This document shows positions 1 through 7,619 of a DNA stretch of 64,000 bases, piece after piece (position 1 is the stretch's first letter; every line of letters begins with the position of its first letter). Under the pieces are notes generated by a model. The model searched no databases, was not told the origin of the DNA, and saw nothing but the letters and a program-made list of their open reading frames with translations. The stretch is taken from positions 5,270,001 to 5,334,000 of the forward strand of contig NZ_CP036401.1 in NCBI RefSeq assembly GCF_004322755.1. The letters run 5' to 3'. The DNA comes from Pseudoduganella albidiflava. GTDB lineage: Bacteria; Pseudomonadota; Gammaproteobacteria; Burkholderiales; Burkholderiaceae_D. The translations under genes were made by a program, and so were the position numbers.

Positions 1-405
1 ACCACCGATTCGCAGCGCATCAGCACCGAGGCCGCCTATTCCGGCCGCATCAGCAACGACACCGCGTATTCCGGCCGGATCGGTACGGACACCGCCTATT
101 CGGGCCGCATCAGTGCGCAAACCGCGTACTCGGGCCGGATCGGCACCGATACCGCGTATTCCGGCCGGGTTGCCTATTCGGGCCGCATCAGCGAACCGAC
201 CGTTGCCGCGAAGACCGCCTACTCGGGCCGCATCAGCGATGCGAACGTGAATCCGCAAACCGCATATTCCGGCCGCGTGGGTACCGACACGGCCTACTCG
301 GGCCGCGTCAGCGCCACCACGGCCTACTCGGGCCGGATCGAGGCAGCGCCGGCGCAGAACGCCAAGGCGGTAGCGTTCTACACGGAGCGCCCGCGCCTGG
401 CCTGA
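1..405 (+). CDS. C-terminal part of a YSGR decapeptide-repeat protein (partial)
   Basis: The reading frame is open from the window edge to a TGA and gives 134 residues; the start lies upstream of the window. Ten copies of AYSGR are visible, with consensus TAYSGRIS/G. The first five are exactly 10 residues apart, and later spacings are 6, 15, 15, 10 and 10. The tail after the last copy is non-repetitive and ends ERPRLA. Repeats differ at synonymous sites (tat/tac, tcc/tcg, cgc/cgg), which suggests selection on the peptide rather than a fresh DNA duplication. A strong terminator follows 15 bases later. I do not recognise the family. A surface or structural repeat protein, or a multi-core peptide precursor, are both possible. 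Confidence 0.75.
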   Translation, partial: TTDSQRISTEAAYSGRISNDTAYSGRIGTDTAYSGRISAQTAYSGRIGTDTAYSGRVAYSGRISEPTVAAKTAYSGRISDANVNPQTAYSGRVGTDTAYSGRVSATTAYSGRIEAAPAQNAKAVAFYTERPRLA

Positions 406-419
406 TCGCCCCAAAAGTA

Positions 420-458
420 AAAACGGCCGGTTCCACGTGGGGACCGGCCGTTTTTTTT
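420..458. terminator. Bidirectional intrinsic terminator
   Basis: A GC-rich stem (CGGCCGGT/ACCGGCCG) is followed by eight T on the plus strand and preceded by an A run, so it can also serve the minus strand. It sits between the convergent YSGR repeat gene and the small HTH gene. Confidence 0.9.
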
Positions 459-543
459 CGCAACGGACGCAATGCATCGACGCTCGGCGCGACAACACTC
501 AGCGGATCGTCACCCGGTGCAGCATCGCCCGGCGCGCCGGTAC

Positions 544-786
544 TCAGTGCGTCATCAATTCGCGCAGTTCGCGGATCGAGTAATCGCTGATCTCGTGCAT
601 GCGGATCAGGATCGTGGCGCCGATCGGCAGCGTATTGTGGCGGATCTTGCTGATGACCGGCGGTGCCACCTCGAGCGCGCGGGACAATGCCGCGTCGTTC
701 TTCAGTTGCAGCTTGCTGATGATCGCATCGAGGACGCGGTTCGGATTATAGGACGGGGATGCGGTCAGGTCTTTCAGGAATGACAT
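544..786 (-). CDS. Small HTH-like DNA-binding protein
   Basis: An 80-residue protein starting MSFLKDLTASPSYNP. Its middle (residues about 18-60) reads like a small helix-turn-helix of the XRE/Cro type: LQLKNDAALSRALEVAPP, then VISKIRHNTLPIG, where the second segment would be the recognition helix. No effector domain is present. It has an ATG start and converges on the YSGR repeat gene, sharing the bidirectional terminator. The 196 bp upstream hold no gene and are less GC-rich, so the promoter probably lies there. Its role is unknown; a transcriptional regulator is the simplest guess. Confidence 0.75.
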   Translation of the reverse strand: MSFLKDLTASPSYNPNRVLDAIISKLQLKNDAALSRALEVAPPVISKIRHNTLPIGATILIRMHEISDYSIRELRELMTH

Positions 787-982
787 GTCAAACTCTCTCG
801 GGCAGTGCTCTTGTAAAGCAGTAGCAGGGTTACCAATGTTCGCCGGCTCGTTACCGGTCTACGGAGTGCCAAACGATCGCTCACGGCGAATTAGTTTGTA
901 TGCGGACAATATGGTACACCGATTTGCTTTATTTTTGGCAACTTGCGTGAGAATTGGAGAGATTCCACTACTACATTCTGTG

Positions 983-1279
983 TTATGCGGATGGTCGTGG
1001 ACACTCGCGCGCCAGCCGCAGCAGGAGCCAGTACCACGTCACGGCCGTCAATGCCGCGAGTTCGGCCAGCACGAACGGCATCAGCAAGGCCGCGCTTTCC
1101 TGCCGCACCGCCGGCGATTGTTGCCTGCCCACCTGGTGCCAGCCCAGCTGGTGCCACCCCAGTTCGCGGCGGATCTCGTCCGGCGATGGCAACGGCAACC
1201 CGGCGCGGGAGGAAACCCGGCGCCGGGCCATCCAGGCCCGTACTTCTTCCTTGCTGGGATGCTGGCGGTTCGCGTCCAT
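983..1279 (-). CDS. Small hypothetical protein with one membrane segment
   Basis: A 98-residue protein with a good AGGAGGT ribosome-binding site just upstream of ATG. The N-terminal half is charged and helical (HPSKEEVRAWMARRR, then PSPDEIRRELGWHQ). A hydrophobic stretch near residues 65-88 (MPFVLAELAALTAVTWYWLL) is probably a single transmembrane helix. The repeated GWHQ motif is a short internal duplication. Function is unknown. Confidence 0.65.
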   Translation of the reverse strand: MDANRQHPSKEEVRAWMARRRVSSRAGLPLPSPDEIRRELGWHQLGWHQVGRQQSPAVRQESAALLMPFVLAELAALTAVTWYWLLLRLARECPRPSA

Positions 1280-1341
1280 ACGACCTCCTGATGGTGTCTG
1301 CCTACGTTAGTCGCAAGCGACAACCGCGCGTTTGCGCCGGG

Positions 1342-2298
1342 TCAATCCTGCCGGACGCCTGTCACGCTTTGTAGCCCATGGGCAACAGTCGGGTAGCGCA
1401 GCCGCATGCCCAGTTCGTTCTTCAGGCGGCCGTTGGCGAGCCGGCGCGATTCGGACATGAACGACAGCAGCGTGGGCGAGACCACCTGGGCCAGCTGCGC
1501 GCGCGGCAAACGGGGCGGCCGGGGCAGCCCGACCGCGTCGGCCACGGCATCGAAGTACTCGGCCATGCGCATGCGGCTGTCGTCGACCGCGTGGTAGACC
1601 CGTTGCGGCCGGCCGCGGTACAGGGCCGCGCGGACCAGCGCCGCCAGGTCGTCCGCGTGGATGTGGTTGGTGTAGACGTCGTCCGCGGCGTCCAGCGCGG
1701 GGGTGCCCTGGCGCAGGCGCTCCAGCGGCAGGCGGTCCGCCGCATAGATGCCGGGCACGCGCAGGATGGAGAGCTTGCCCTGGGCACGGCGCGCCCAGCC
1801 GCGCAGCACGCGTTCCGCGTCGACCCGGCGGCGCGCCCGGATATTGCGGGGCGCCACCGGCTGCGTTTCATCGACCAGGCGGCCCGCCAGGTCGCCATAG
1901 ACACCGGTGGTACTGACATAAACGACCCTGGCCGCCTCGGGTAGAATGGCGGTCACATTGCGGGTGCGGGTGTCGCGCTCGCCGGCGGCCGGCGGCGGCG
2001 CCAGGTGGAGTACCGTGTGCGCCAGGCCAGCGAGCCGGCGCAGCGTGGCCGGCTGGTCGAGGTCGGCCAGCACCGGCACCGCGCCCGCCGCGCGCAGCAC
2101 GCCGAAGTCGGCCCCGTCGCGCGTCACGGCGAACACGCGGTAGCGCGCGCAAAGCAGCGGCAACAGGCGCATGCCCACGTCGCCGCAGCCGAGGATCAGC
2201 AGGCGCGGCTTGCCGAGCCGCGGCTGGTCGGAGCGCGTTTGCGCCAGGGACGGCTGGCCCGGCATCCGGCCGGAATTTTGTTTGCGTAAGCTTTTCAT
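1342..2298 (-). CDS. NAD-dependent epimerase/dehydratase-like SDR
   Basis: A 318-residue extended-SDR protein. The Rossmann nucleotide-binding motif is LLILGCGDVGMRLLP near residue 35, followed by LADLDQP and VVYVSTTGVYGD, the usual NAD-binding and substrate-side segments of YeeZ-like epimerases. It contains VPGIYAADRLPLERL and NHIHADDLA further on. The frame stays open far upstream, but ATG at 2298 fits the conserved N terminus and leaves a 12-bp gap to the divergent reductase gene. The substrate is unknown; a nucleotide-sugar is typical of the family. The tight divergent pairing suggests shared promoter control with its neighbour. Confidence 0.85.
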   Translation of the reverse strand: MKSLRKQNSGRMPGQPSLAQTRSDQPRLGKPRLLILGCGDVGMRLLPLLCARYRVFAVTRDGADFGVLRAAGAVPVLADLDQPATLRRLAGLAHTVLHLAPPPAAGERDTRTRNVTAILPEAARVVYVSTTGVYGDLAGRLVDETQPVAPRNIRARRRVDAERVLRGWARRAQGKLSILRVPGIYAADRLPLERLRQGTPALDAADDVYTNHIHADDLAALVRAALYRGRPQRVYHAVDDSRMRMAEYFDAVADAVGLPRPPRLPRAQLAQVVSPTLLSFMSESRRLANGRLKNELGMRLRYPTVAHGLQSVTGVRQD

Positions 2299-2310
2299 CT
2301 CAAGGATTGT

Positions 2311-3336
2311 ATGACGTTTCAGATTACTGTTCAGCCCAGCGGCCACCAGTTCGCATGCGACGAAGACGAAACCGTGCTGGCGGCCGCGATGCGCGCCGGC
2401 GTCGGGCTGCCGTACGGCTGCAAGAACGGCGCCTGCAGTTCCTGCAAGGGCAAGGTGGTCAGCGGCGCCGTGACGCACAAGCCGCACCAGCGCCGCGCGC
2501 TGTCCGAGGAAGAGGAAGCCCAGGGCATGTCGCTGTTCTGCTGCGCGCTGCCCCATTCCGACCTGGTGATTTCGGCCCGCGAGGTGGCCGGCAGCGGCGA
2601 CTTCCCCGTCAAGAAGATGCCGTCGCGCGTGACCACGCTGGAGAAAGTGGCGCCGGACGTGATCGTGATGACCCTGCAGCTGCCCGCCAATGAAGTGCTG
2701 GAATACCGCGCCGGCCAGTACATCGAATTCCTGCTGCGCGACGGCAAGCGCCGCAGCTACAGCATGGCCAGCGCGCCCGGCGCCGGCCCGATCACGCTGC
2801 ACATCCGGCACATGCCGGGCGGCCTGTTTACCGACCAGGTATTCAGCACGATGAAGGAGCGCGACATCCTGCGCTTCGAAGGTCCGCTGGGCACCTTCTT
2901 CGTGCGCGAGGATTCCGACAAGCCGATGGTGCTGCTGGCCTCCGGCACGGGCTTCGCGCCGATCAAGGCGATCGTCGAGCAGATGCAGGCTTCCGGTTCG
3001 CAACGCAAGATGGTGCTGTACTGGGGTGGCCGCCGGCCGCGCGACCTGTACATGCATGCGCTGTGCGAGCAGTGGGCGCGCGAACTGCCGAACTTCAGCT
3101 ATGTGCCCGTGGTGTCCGACGCGCTCGAGGAAGACGGCTGGACCGGCCGCACCGGCTATGTGCACCAGGCCGCGGTGGCCGACCTGCCCGACCTGAGCGG
3201 CTGGCAGGTGTATGCCTGCGGCGCGCCGATCGTCGTCGAATCGGCCAGGCGCGATTTCGTGGCCCGCTGCGCCCTGCCGGAAGACGAATTCTACGCCGAC
3301 GCCTTCACCACCGAAGCCGACCTGGCCCAACCTTAA
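2311..3336 (+). CDS. 2Fe-2S/FAD NAD(P)H reductase (CDP-6-deoxyglucoseen reductase-like)
   Basis: A 341-residue electron-transfer flavoprotein. The N-terminal plant-type ferredoxin domain has the CKNGACSSCKG cluster motif near residues 37-47 and a later cysteine in LFCCALPH. The FAD-binding part contains RSYSMASAP, and the NAD-binding part has LLASGTGFAPIKAI. This order matches the AscD/RfbI type and related ring-hydroxylase reductases. It could be a general ferredoxin-NAD(P)H reductase, because no sugar-deoxygenation genes are nearby. ATG at 2311 follows an AAGGA site. It is divergent from the SDR gene and followed by a possible terminator. Confidence 0.85.
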   Translation: MTFQITVQPSGHQFACDEDETVLAAAMRAGVGLPYGCKNGACSSCKGKVVSGAVTHKPHQRRALSEEEEAQGMSLFCCALPHSDLVISAREVAGSGDFPVKKMPSRVTTLEKVAPDVIVMTLQLPANEVLEYRAGQYIEFLLRDGKRRSYSMASAPGAGPITLHIRHMPGGLFTDQVFSTMKERDILRFEGPLGTFFVREDSDKPMVLLASGTGFAPIKAIVEQMQASGSQRKMVLYWGGRRPRDLYMHALCEQWARELPNFSYVPVVSDALEEDGWTGRTGYVHQAAVADLPDLSGWQVYACGAPIVVESARRDFVARCALPEDEFYADAFTTEADLAQP

Positions 3337-3360
3337 TCACCCGCGCGATCCCGGTTCCCG

Positions 3361-3395
3361 CCGGCCCCACCGGCCGGACGGCGGGGCCGCGTTTT
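3361..3395 (+). terminator. Possible terminator after the reductase gene
   Basis: An inverted repeat CGGCCCC/GGGGCCG is followed by CGTTTT. The T run is short, so it is a weak candidate. Confidence 0.4.
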
Positions 3396-3411
3396 CACTA
3401 CTGATCGCTTC

Positions 3412-4659
3412 ATGTCCTCATCCAACGGCTTCGCCGTCCTGCGTCACCGTAACTTCTCGTTCTACCTGTCCGCCCGCATCCTCGGCACGCTTGCCGTGCA
3501 GATGCAGAACGTCGCCGTCGGCTGGCAGGTGTATTCGATGACGCACAACCTGTTCTACCTCGGCATGATCGGCCTGGCGCAGTTCGCCCCTTTCCTGCTG
3601 CTGATCCTGCCGGCCGGCCACGTTGCCGACCGCTACAACCGCCGCAACATCGTCACCGCCTGCCTGGCCACGCAATTGCTCGTCGGCCTGCTGCTGCTGG
3701 CGTTCGCCCACAGCGCCATGCAGGTCGTCTGGCCGATATTTTGCGTGCTGGTGCTGTTCGGCAGCGCGCGCGCCTTCATGGGCCCGGCCACGCAAGCCAT
3801 GCTGGTCAACCTGGTGCCCCAGCAGGACCTCAGCAAAGCCGTGGCGCTGTCGTCGTCGAGCTTCCATGTCGCCGTGATCCTCGGCCCCACGCTGGGCGGC
3901 CTGCTGTATCTCCAGGGCCCGGTCGCCGTGTACGCGATCGCCGCCGCGCTGCTGCTGGTGGCGACGGTGCTGATGGCGATCACCAAGGCGCCGCCGCAGG
4001 CCAGTAACCGCGAACCGGCCACCTGGCACAGCGTGCTGGAGGGCCTGCGCTTCGTCATGTCGCGCCCCATCGTGCTGGGCGCGATCTCGCTGGACCTGTT
4101 CGCCGTGCTGTTCGGCGGCGCCACCGCACTGCTGCCGGCGCTGGCTCACGACGTGCTGCACGTGGGCCCGACCGGCCTGGGCCTGCTGCGCACCGCACCC
4201 GGCGCCGGCGCGGCGCTGTGCTCGATCGCGCTGGCCTTCTTCCCCATCACGCGCCGGGTCGGTGCCTGGATGTTCGGCGGCGTGGCCGTGTTCGGTGTCG
4301 GCACCGTGGTGCTCGGCACCACCACCACCTTCGCCGTCGCCCTCGCCTGCCTGCTGCTGATGGGCGCCGGCGACATGATCAGCGTCTACGTGCGGCACCT
4401 GCTGGTGCAGTTCGAGACGCCGGATGCCATCCGCGGCCGTGTCAGCGCCGTCAACTCCGTGTTCATCGGCGCCTCGAACGAACTGGGCGAATTCGAGTCG
4501 GGCGTCACCGCCGGCTGGATGGGCCTGTCGCGCGCCATCGTCTTCGGCGGCGCCGCCACCCTGGCCGTGACTGGGGCATGGATCAAGCTGTTCCCGGTGC
4601 TGGCGAAGATGGACCGTTTCCCGCACCACGAGAAAGAACTGGCCGAACAGGCGAAGTAA
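3412..4659 (+). CDS. MFS transporter, EntS-like exporter
   Basis: A 415-residue polytopic membrane protein with about 12 hydrophobic segments. The N terminus NFSFYLSARILGTLAVQMQN and the loop GHVADRYNRRN (the MFS signature between helices 2 and 3) place it with the EntS/MFS_3 exporters. It follows the reductase gene in the same direction after 75 bp. The substrate cannot be read from sequence. Members of this group export siderophores or small drugs. Confidence 0.85.
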   Translation: MSSSNGFAVLRHRNFSFYLSARILGTLAVQMQNVAVGWQVYSMTHNLFYLGMIGLAQFAPFLLLILPAGHVADRYNRRNIVTACLATQLLVGLLLLAFAHSAMQVVWPIFCVLVLFGSARAFMGPATQAMLVNLVPQQDLSKAVALSSSSFHVAVILGPTLGGLLYLQGPVAVYAIAAALLLVATVLMAITKAPPQASNREPATWHSVLEGLRFVMSRPIVLGAISLDLFAVLFGGATALLPALAHDVLHVGPTGLGLLRTAPGAGAALCSIALAFFPITRRVGAWMFGGVAVFGVGTVVLGTTTTFAVALACLLLMGAGDMISVYVRHLLVQFETPDAIRGRVSAVNSVFIGASNELGEFESGVTAGWMGLSRAIVFGGAATLAVTGAWIKLFPVLAKMDRFPHHEKELAEQAK

Positions 4660-4749
4660 GCCTTGAAAACGCGGCAATGTGCTGCACTTAACAACAAAAG
4701 GAGCCTGTACACCGTAACATCGACGCATACACAACGAGGAGGAGTAACG

Positions 4750-5124
4750 ATGCAAGTTCAAGTCAATACCGACAAGGCCATCACCCATGACGCCAGCCTG
4801 GACGATCACGTCGAAGGCGTGGTGCGCTCGGCGCTGGAACGCTTTGGCGAGCAGGTCACCCGCGTCGAAGTCCACCTGGGCGACAACAACAGCAGCCACA
4901 AGTCAGGCCCCAACGACAAGCGCTGCATGATGGAAGCACGGGTCGCCGGCATTCCTCCGATCGCCGTGACCGACCAGGCCGGCGACCTGCGCCAGGCCAT
5001 CTCCGGTGCCTCCGGCAAGCTGGTGCGTGCACTCGACACGGCGATCGGCAAGCGCAGCGACGTCAAGCACAACACGCCGGTGGCCGACCTGGTCGAGCCG
5101 GACCCGGTCCAGTCCGACGACTGA
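4750..5124 (+). CDS. HPF/RaiA-family ribosome-associated protein
   Basis: A 124-residue soluble protein starting MQVQVNTDKAITHDASL. The alternating beta-alpha pattern with RVEVHLGDNNSS and CMMEARVAGIPPIAV matches single-domain HPF/RaiA-like proteins, which bind the 30S decoding region and silence ribosomes under stress. An AGGAGGAG site just upstream of ATG fixes this start over an in-frame upstream extension. It lacks the long C-terminal dimerisation domain of long HPF. Whether it acts on ribosomes here is inferred from family only. Confidence 0.8.
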   Translation: MQVQVNTDKAITHDASLDDHVEGVVRSALERFGEQVTRVEVHLGDNNSSHKSGPNDKRCMMEARVAGIPPIAVTDQAGDLRQAISGASGKLVRALDTAIGKRSDVKHNTPVADLVEPDPVQSDD

Positions 5125-5166
5125 GCGGCAACCAAGCGGCAACTGACCGGCAACTGAGCGGCTGCT

Positions 5167-5952
5167 TCAGCGGCCGCCCCCGGCCAGGGTGCGCAGGTAA
5201 GACAGGCCGGCCAGTGCCCGGCTGCCGTACCACGACATCATCTCCCCATCCACCAGTTGCACCGGTCTGCCGACCTGCTTTTCCAGCGCGTCGGCATGCG
5301 CTTCCGTAAACCGGTAGGGTTCGGTGGACAGCAGCACCTGGTCGATGTCCGCCACCAGCGCATCGTTCCACTCGAAGCGGGGATAGCGGGCGGTGCCGAG
5401 GTCCGGCACGCTCCAGCCGATTTCCGCCAGCATCGCCGCGATGTAGGTCTCGCGCGACACGGTCATCCACGGGTCTTGCCAGATGCAATACAGCACGCGC
5501 TGCGGCGGCCCTTTCGGCATGGCGCGCAGGGCGGCCAGTTCCGCGGCGAAGGCATGGCACCAGCGGGCCGCCGCGGCCTCCGCGCAAAACACACCGCCCA
5601 GCAGGCGCGCCAGGTCCAGGTTGTCTTCGGGGCGCAGCGGGTGCGTGACGATCACGTTGGGCACGAATTCCGCCAGCAGGTCGACGGTGGGCTTTTCGTT
5701 TTCATCGATGTTGACCACCACGTGCGTTGGCGCCAGCGCGCGAACCTTGTCGAGGTTGACATCCTTGGTACCGCCGACCTTGGCGATGGGGCGCACCACG
5801 TCGCGCGGGTGGATGCAGAAGCCGGTCCGGCCCACCAGTTGCGGCGCCAGGCCGAGGGTGCACAGCAGCTCGGTAATCGACGGTACCAGCGAAACGATGC
5901 GGGCATCCGGGCGGGGCCGGTGCGCGCGGCCCAGGGCATCGGTGAACGTCAT
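5167..5952 (-). CDS. Cobalamin-binding protein, BtuF-like helical-backbone receptor
   Basis: A 261-residue protein of the periplasmic binding protein class with a helical backbone. It reads RIVSLVPSITELLCTLG near the start, then VVGIDE-type strands (THVVVNIDENEKP) and GGVFCAEAAAARW. These match BtuF/cobalamin-binding family members. No signal peptide is visible, so either it is cytosolic or another protein carries it. A TTG codon at 5970 would add six residues; neither start has a clear ribosome-binding site, and I prefer the ATG. It is divergent from the diguanylate cyclase at 6061. No B12 riboswitch is seen in the 108-bp gap. Confidence 0.8.
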   Translation of the reverse strand: MTFTDALGRAHRPRPDARIVSLVPSITELLCTLGLAPQLVGRTGFCIHPRDVVRPIAKVGGTKDVNLDKVRALAPTHVVVNIDENEKPTVDLLAEFVPNVIVTHPLRPEDNLDLARLLGGVFCAEAAAARWCHAFAAELAALRAMPKGPPQRVLYCIWQDPWMTVSRETYIAAMLAEIGWSVPDLGTARYPRFEWNDALVADIDQVLLSTEPYRFTEAHADALEKQVGRPVQLVDGEMMSWYGSRALAGLSYLRTLAGGGR

Positions 5953-6060
5953 GTTGTTAGTTGTGGTCAAGGAAAGTAAAAGTAATGTGTTGAAACATGC
6001 CCAGGCACGATCCGGTGCCTTTCATGCGCTATCATGGCATGACTTCCTGGAAACCCCGCC

Positions 6061-7029
6061 GTGAAACTACTGAGCACTTTCGCCGCTTCTTCGCACGACC
6101 CCGCTGCCTTGCAATTGCTGCGCGACGCCGATATCGCCCGTGCCGGCGCGCTGCTGGCGCCCTGCCCCGTGATGCTGGCGGCGCCGGGAGAGATCATCTC
6201 CGCGCCGGCTTCGCCGCGCCTCGTGATCGTGCTGCGCGGCGCGCTGGCCGACGCCACCGGCGACGGTGCCACCACCAGGATCCTGCCCGGCGAAAGCGCC
6301 GGCGAACAATCGGTGCTCGATGGCGAGGCCGACCTGTCGGGCCTGACGGCGCTGGAAGAAAGCGAATTGCTGCTGGTCGACGCCGACCTGGCGTGGCGCC
6401 TGATCGAGGAAGCCGACGGCGTGGCGCGCAACCTGCTGCGCCTGCTGTCGTTCCGTATCCGCGCCGCCAGCATGCAGTTGCGCAGGCGGCAAAAGCTGGG
6501 CGAGTTCTACCGCCAGCTGTCGCTGAACGATGGCTTGACGGGCCTGTACAACCGGGCCTGGCTGAACGACGTGCTGCCGCGGCTGGTGTCGAGCGCCCAC
6601 GCGACCCGCGCGCCGCTGTCGCTGGTCATGCTCGATATCGATCATTTCAAGAAATTCAACGATCGCCATGGCCACCAGCAGGGCGACAGCGCGCTGCGCA
6701 TCGCCGCGCACGTGCTGGCCGGCGCCCTGCGCCCGAGCGATTTCGCGGTGCGCTATGGCGGCGAGGAATTGATGGTGATCCTGCCCGATACGCCGGGGCC
6801 GGTGGCGGCCGGCGTGGCCGAGCGGCTGTGCGAGCGCATGCGCGAAGCGGTCGTGTTCGACGACATGCGCCAGCCGCTGCCCCATATCACCGCCTCGTTC
6901 GGCGTGGCGTCGCTGGCCGATGCGCAGGACGACCACGGACTGATCGCCGTTGCCGACGGGGCGCTGTACCGCGCCAAGGAAGCCGGGCGCAACCGGGTCG
7001 TGGTGGCGGCGCAAGCTGCACCGGCCTGA
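6061..7029 (+). CDS. Diguanylate cyclase with N-terminal cNMP-binding-like domain
   Basis: A 322-residue cytosolic protein with a GTG start. The GGDEF domain runs from about residue 155 (LNDGLTGLYNRAWL) to the end, and the active-site motif is GGEEL at 233-237, which is a catalytic variant. A metal/GTP site is seen at LDIDHFKKFND. Residues 1-130 look like a cyclic-nucleotide-binding beta roll (LVIVLRGALAD, ILPGESAGEQSVLDGEA), as in Crp-like sensors. It should make c-di-GMP under control of that domain. The lack of an I-site RxxD just before GGEEL suggests little product inhibition. Confidence 0.9.
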   Translation: MKLLSTFAASSHDPAALQLLRDADIARAGALLAPCPVMLAAPGEIISAPASPRLVIVLRGALADATGDGATTRILPGESAGEQSVLDGEADLSGLTALEESELLLVDADLAWRLIEEADGVARNLLRLLSFRIRAASMQLRRRQKLGEFYRQLSLNDGLTGLYNRAWLNDVLPRLVSSAHATRAPLSLVMLDIDHFKKFNDRHGHQQGDSALRIAAHVLAGALRPSDFAVRYGGEELMVILPDTPGPVAAGVAERLCERMREAVVFDDMRQPLPHITASFGVASLADAQDDHGLIAVADGALYRAKEAGRNRVVVAAQAAPA

Positions 7030-7036
7030 AGCAAGC

Positions 7037-7585
7037 TCAGGCGGCTTCCGGCTCTTCCTTCGGCTCCGCGGCGCGGGCCGCGAAAGCGTCGAATCCCTTC
7101 ATCACGAATTCGTAGGTCTTGTCGACGTTGGCGGCTACGTCGCCGTCGAGCACCTTCAGGCCTTGCAGGATGTCGCGGGCTTCCTTGAAGCCCTGCTCGA
7201 CACCGCTTTTCACCGTATCCATGAACTTTTGCAGCGCGGCGCCGTCTTCCATTTGCGGATTCTGGCGCCGGAACATGTCATAGAAACCGGTGGCCAGCGA
7301 CACGATCCGGTCGGCCGTGGCCTGCGGCGAATTGTCCAGGCGGGCGGCATTTTGCACGGCATTCTCGCCCAGCTCGGCACGCAAGGCCTCGTTGATGCTG
7401 GTGATGGCCGACTTGTACAGCAGGGCCTGCGGATTGCTGCCCACGCCGATCGAAATCGATGCGGAAGCTTCCATGATCGATACGTTCAGCTGCATTTTCG
7501 CCCGGGCCGCGGTGACTTCGCCCTGGTTGGCCACCTTCGAATCGGTCGAGATGGCCTTTGAATTGAGGGAAATGCTGTTTGCCAC
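7037..7585 (-). CDS. DUF5610 domain protein
   Basis: A 182-residue protein. The block QALLYKSAITSINEALRAEL, then SPQATADRIVSLATGFYDMF and KSGVEQGFKEARDILQGLKV, matches what I recall of DUF5610. The domain is helical, has no known catalytic residues, and is often found in proteins linked to the cell envelope or flagella. The last ten residues are acidic and Pro-rich. It has an ATG start and is divergent from exonuclease I with a 34-bp gap. The function is not established. Confidence 0.75.
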   Translation of the reverse strand: MANSISLNSKAISTDSKVANQGEVTAARAKMQLNVSIMEASASISIGVGSNPQALLYKSAITSINEALRAELGENAVQNAARLDNSPQATADRIVSLATGFYDMFRRQNPQMEDGAALQKFMDTVKSGVEQGFKEARDILQGLKVLDGDVAANVDKTYEFVMKGFDAFAARAAEPKEEPEAA

Positions 7586-7619
7586 GATAATCTCCGGTTA
7601 TGACACGACTAAGCCACTC

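Noticed and set aside
1..405. A CRISPR array, because of regular 30-bp spacing
   Set aside because: Repeats stay in one open frame, vary at synonymous positions and have no unique spacers.
2299..3330. A long minus-strand open frame upstream of the epimerase, opposite the reductase gene
   Set aside because: It is the reverse shadow of the clear ferredoxin-reductase gene; the His/Ala/Gln/Arg-rich text has no family features, and the epimerase begins at 2298.
3418..4899. A 493-residue minus-strand open frame
   Set aside because: It mirrors the MFS and HPF-like genes on the plus strand and is composed of Gln/His/Arg-rich text typical of shadows in high-GC DNA.
5953..6060. A cobalamin riboswitch before the cobalamin-binding gene
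   Set aside because: The gap of about 100 bp is too short and no B12-box sequence is seen.
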